NCBI GenBank assembly: GCA_031291055.1
Contig: JARLJU010000017.1
Location: forward strand, 1-64,000
From: Rudaea sp.
Lineage (GTDB): Bacteria > Pseudomonadota > Gammaproteobacteria > Xanthomonadales > Rhodanobacteraceae
Direction of reading: 5' to 3'
DNA length: 64,000 nucleotides
Shown here: piece by piece, positions 62,390-64,000 of the stretch
How the letters are laid out: every line of letters begins with the position of its first letter
Position numbering within the stretch: position 1 is the first letter of the stretch
Made by a program: the position numbers and the translations under genes
The notes under the pieces: generated by a model
The model's input: the letters and a program-made list of their open reading frames with translations, nothing else
Told to the model about the DNA's origin: nothing
Database searches by the model: none

Positions 62390-64000
62390 GCGGTCTTTTT
62401 TCAGCGAGCTCAAGCGCCGTAATGTGCTGCGTGCGGCAGCACTTTACATCGGCGCGGCGTGGGCGCTGGCTCAGGGACTGGCCCAGTTGTTTCCGGCATT
62501 CGGTGTTTCCGATTGGGCGGTGCGCTGGATCGTAGTTGCCGCGGCCATCGGCTTTCCGTTTGTGCTGATCTTCGCGTGGTTCTACGAATTCACGCCGGAA
62601 GGTTTGAAGCGCGAGAGCGAGATTGACCCATCTGAATCGGTCACGCGCGCGACCGGCAGGAAACTCGACCGCTGGATCATCGCGGTGCTCGGCGTTGCTG
62701 TCGTGTTGCTGCTGGCCAACACTTTCGTACTGCACAACGATACGAACAAGGAAACCGCGCTGCCCGTTCCGGCAAAATCCATTGCCGTCCTCCCCTTCAT
62801 CGACCTGAGCCCGATGCATGACCAGGAGTATTTCTCCGACGGCATGTCCGAGGAAATCCTCAACGCATTGGCGCAGGTGAAGGACCTGAAAGTCACTGGC
62901 CGCACATCGTCCTTCTACTTCAAGGGACGCAACGCCGACCTGCGCACGATCGGAAAGGCCCTTGGCGTCGCCAATATCCTCGAAGGTTCGGTGCGCAAGC
63001 AGGGCGACAAGGTGCGCATTACCGCGCAGCTGATCCAGGTGACGGACGACACGCACCTGTGGTCGCGCGACTACGATGGCGACCTGAGCGATGTCTTCAG
63101 TCTGCAGGACAACATCGCGCGCGCGATCACCGATCAGCTCAAGGCCGTGCTGACAGGCGAGCAGAAGGAGCGGCTGGTGCAGGTAGGGACCACCAACACC
63201 GACGCCTACAATCTGTACCTGCAAGCGACTGACGCACTGAACCACCGTGATTACAAACGCATGGGCGATGCGATTGGCTGGCTCGAACAGGTGATCCGGC
63301 TCGATCCGAGCTTCGCCCAGGCGCATGCGCGCCTGGCGATGGTACACGCGCTCGGTTGGACCCAGTACGGCGCGTCCGAAAGCGAAGCCGAGCGGCAGGC
63401 GAAGCTCGCGTACGCGCTCGACCCGAAGCTCGCCGAAACCCAGTACGCACTCAGCTTCCTCGCGCGCAAGCAGCGCCGCTACCTGGATTCGCACGAGGCG
63501 CTGGATCGCGCGCTGGCACTGGCACCGGACGATGCCTCGGCGAACTTCTACGATGCGCAGGCACTGATCAACACCGGCTACACACGGCAGGGTACCGAAC
63601 GACTGGATCGCACGCTGGCGATCGATCCTCTGTTGCCCAATGCACTGCACTGGCGGGCGATGCAGTATCTGTTCGCTGGCGACGTGGATGCCGCCGAACG
63701 CATGTGGAAACGCGCTGGCGATGCAGGTCTGTCCTATGCGAACGTCGGCCTCGCGGAAGTCGCGAAGGCGCGTGGGGACTACGCAAGAGCCCGCGCGCTG
63801 CTGTTGCCCGTGATGTTGACCAACAATGACAAGACCACCTGCCTGAAGAACCCCGGCGCGTCGCTACCGGTCTTTTTGCAGGGGGCAATGGGAGGCGATG
63901 CGGCAGAGCGTGCGAGAGCGCTGGCGGTGGTAGACGAATGTCTCGCGACGAAGCCGGAGAGGGTTCCCCTCTGGGCCGTACAAGGCTTGATGGAATTGGC
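62390..64000 (+). CDS. TolB-like/TPR membrane protein (3' end outside window)
   Basis: The ATG follows AGGGG by 4 bases and the frame stays open to the right edge (537 residues seen). The N-terminus RSFFSELKRRNVLRAAALYI starts a segment with two or three membrane helices (about 15-70 and 98-115). Then comes a TolB-like domain (SIAVLPFIDLSPMHDQEYFS, ILEGSVRKQGDKVRITAQLI) and TPR repeats (AIGWLEQVIRLDPSFAQAHA, ALDRALALAPDDASANFYDA). It corresponds to the outer part of the kinase at 33721 without the kinase domain, a common family in these bacteria. The sensory role is inferred. Confidence 0.85.

Noticed and set aside
60652-63650. Two long reverse-strand frames (470 and 504 codons)
   Set aside because: They are antisense shadows of the PfpI gene and the TolB/TPR gene, with high-GC codon bias producing open frames; composition is Arg/His-rich.

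Overview
The window looks like a chromosomal stretch from a gammaproteobacterium of the Lysobacterales (Xanthomonadales), most likely Rhodanobacteraceae. This is inferred, not proven, from the protein types. They include CadC-like winged-helix/TPR sensors, TolB/TPR proteins with and without a Ser/Thr kinase, Sec-exported RHS proteins preceded by an IPT/TIG protein, and several secreted proteins ending in an IFxDGFE-type C-terminal tail. The region is accessory-rich: IS3-family sequences, eight solo or paired ends of one eroded IS-like element, three other families of dispersed repeats, a broken tyrosine integrase, a broken serine recombinase and several pseudogenes.

Layout. 0-7 kb: an IS3 remnant, an autoregulated-looking winged-helix/TPR sensor, and a block of exported proteins (YadA-head/S74 protein, small tail-tagged protein, right-handed beta-helix protein). 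7-13 kb: a frameshifted methyltransferase, a small XRE regulator and a capsid-less phage packaging/modification cassette (ParB-methyltransferase, DUF5681, large terminase, MerR-like regulator) with palindromic operators. 13-26 kb: a 1147-residue TPR protein and a reverse-strand operon IPT/TIG protein - RHS protein - XRE-like protein, the last overlapping the RHS stop codon as immunity genes often do. An XRE gene with a multi-site operator array follows. 26-33 kb: a MauG/CCP peroxidase, a membrane protein with a His/Pro-rich micro-ORF before it, an S1/P1 nuclease pseudogene, and a tightly overlapping three-gene operon (acidic protein, predicted beta-barrel, serine-hydrolase lipoprotein). 33-46 kb: a Ser/Thr kinase-TolB-TPR protein, an 11-bp VNTR, the integrase pseudogene, a complete IS3-family element, a class II aldolase, a YdeI homologue and a convergent rhomboid/DUF4013-like pair.

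46.4-53.6 kb is the most interesting part: a copper-type bufferin (MNIO RiPP) locus. On the reverse strand lie an NDH-2-like flavoprotein, a BufA1/DUF2282 precursor, a class III nucleotide cyclase, an ECF sigma factor, a zinc-finger anti-sigma factor and a BufA2-like Cys-rich precursor. Divergently lie DoxX, the DUF692/MNIO maturase BufB and its DUF2063 partner BufC. The divergent intergenic region carries two outward-facing copies of TGTAAGGA-N14-CGTCC. A third copy (ending CGTCG) lies inside the sigma gene upstream of anti-sigma/BufA2. Together they suggest a self-contained ECF regulon.

53.6-64 kb: more repeats and recombinase debris, two tail-tagged exported proteins, a GlxA-type regulator with a periplasmic DJ-1/PfpI protein, and a TolB-TPR protein running off the right edge. 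A 200-bp direct repeat sits upstream of both TolB/TPR genes (33.2 and 62.0 kb) and brackets about 29 kb. No rRNA, tRNA or CRISPR array was recognised.
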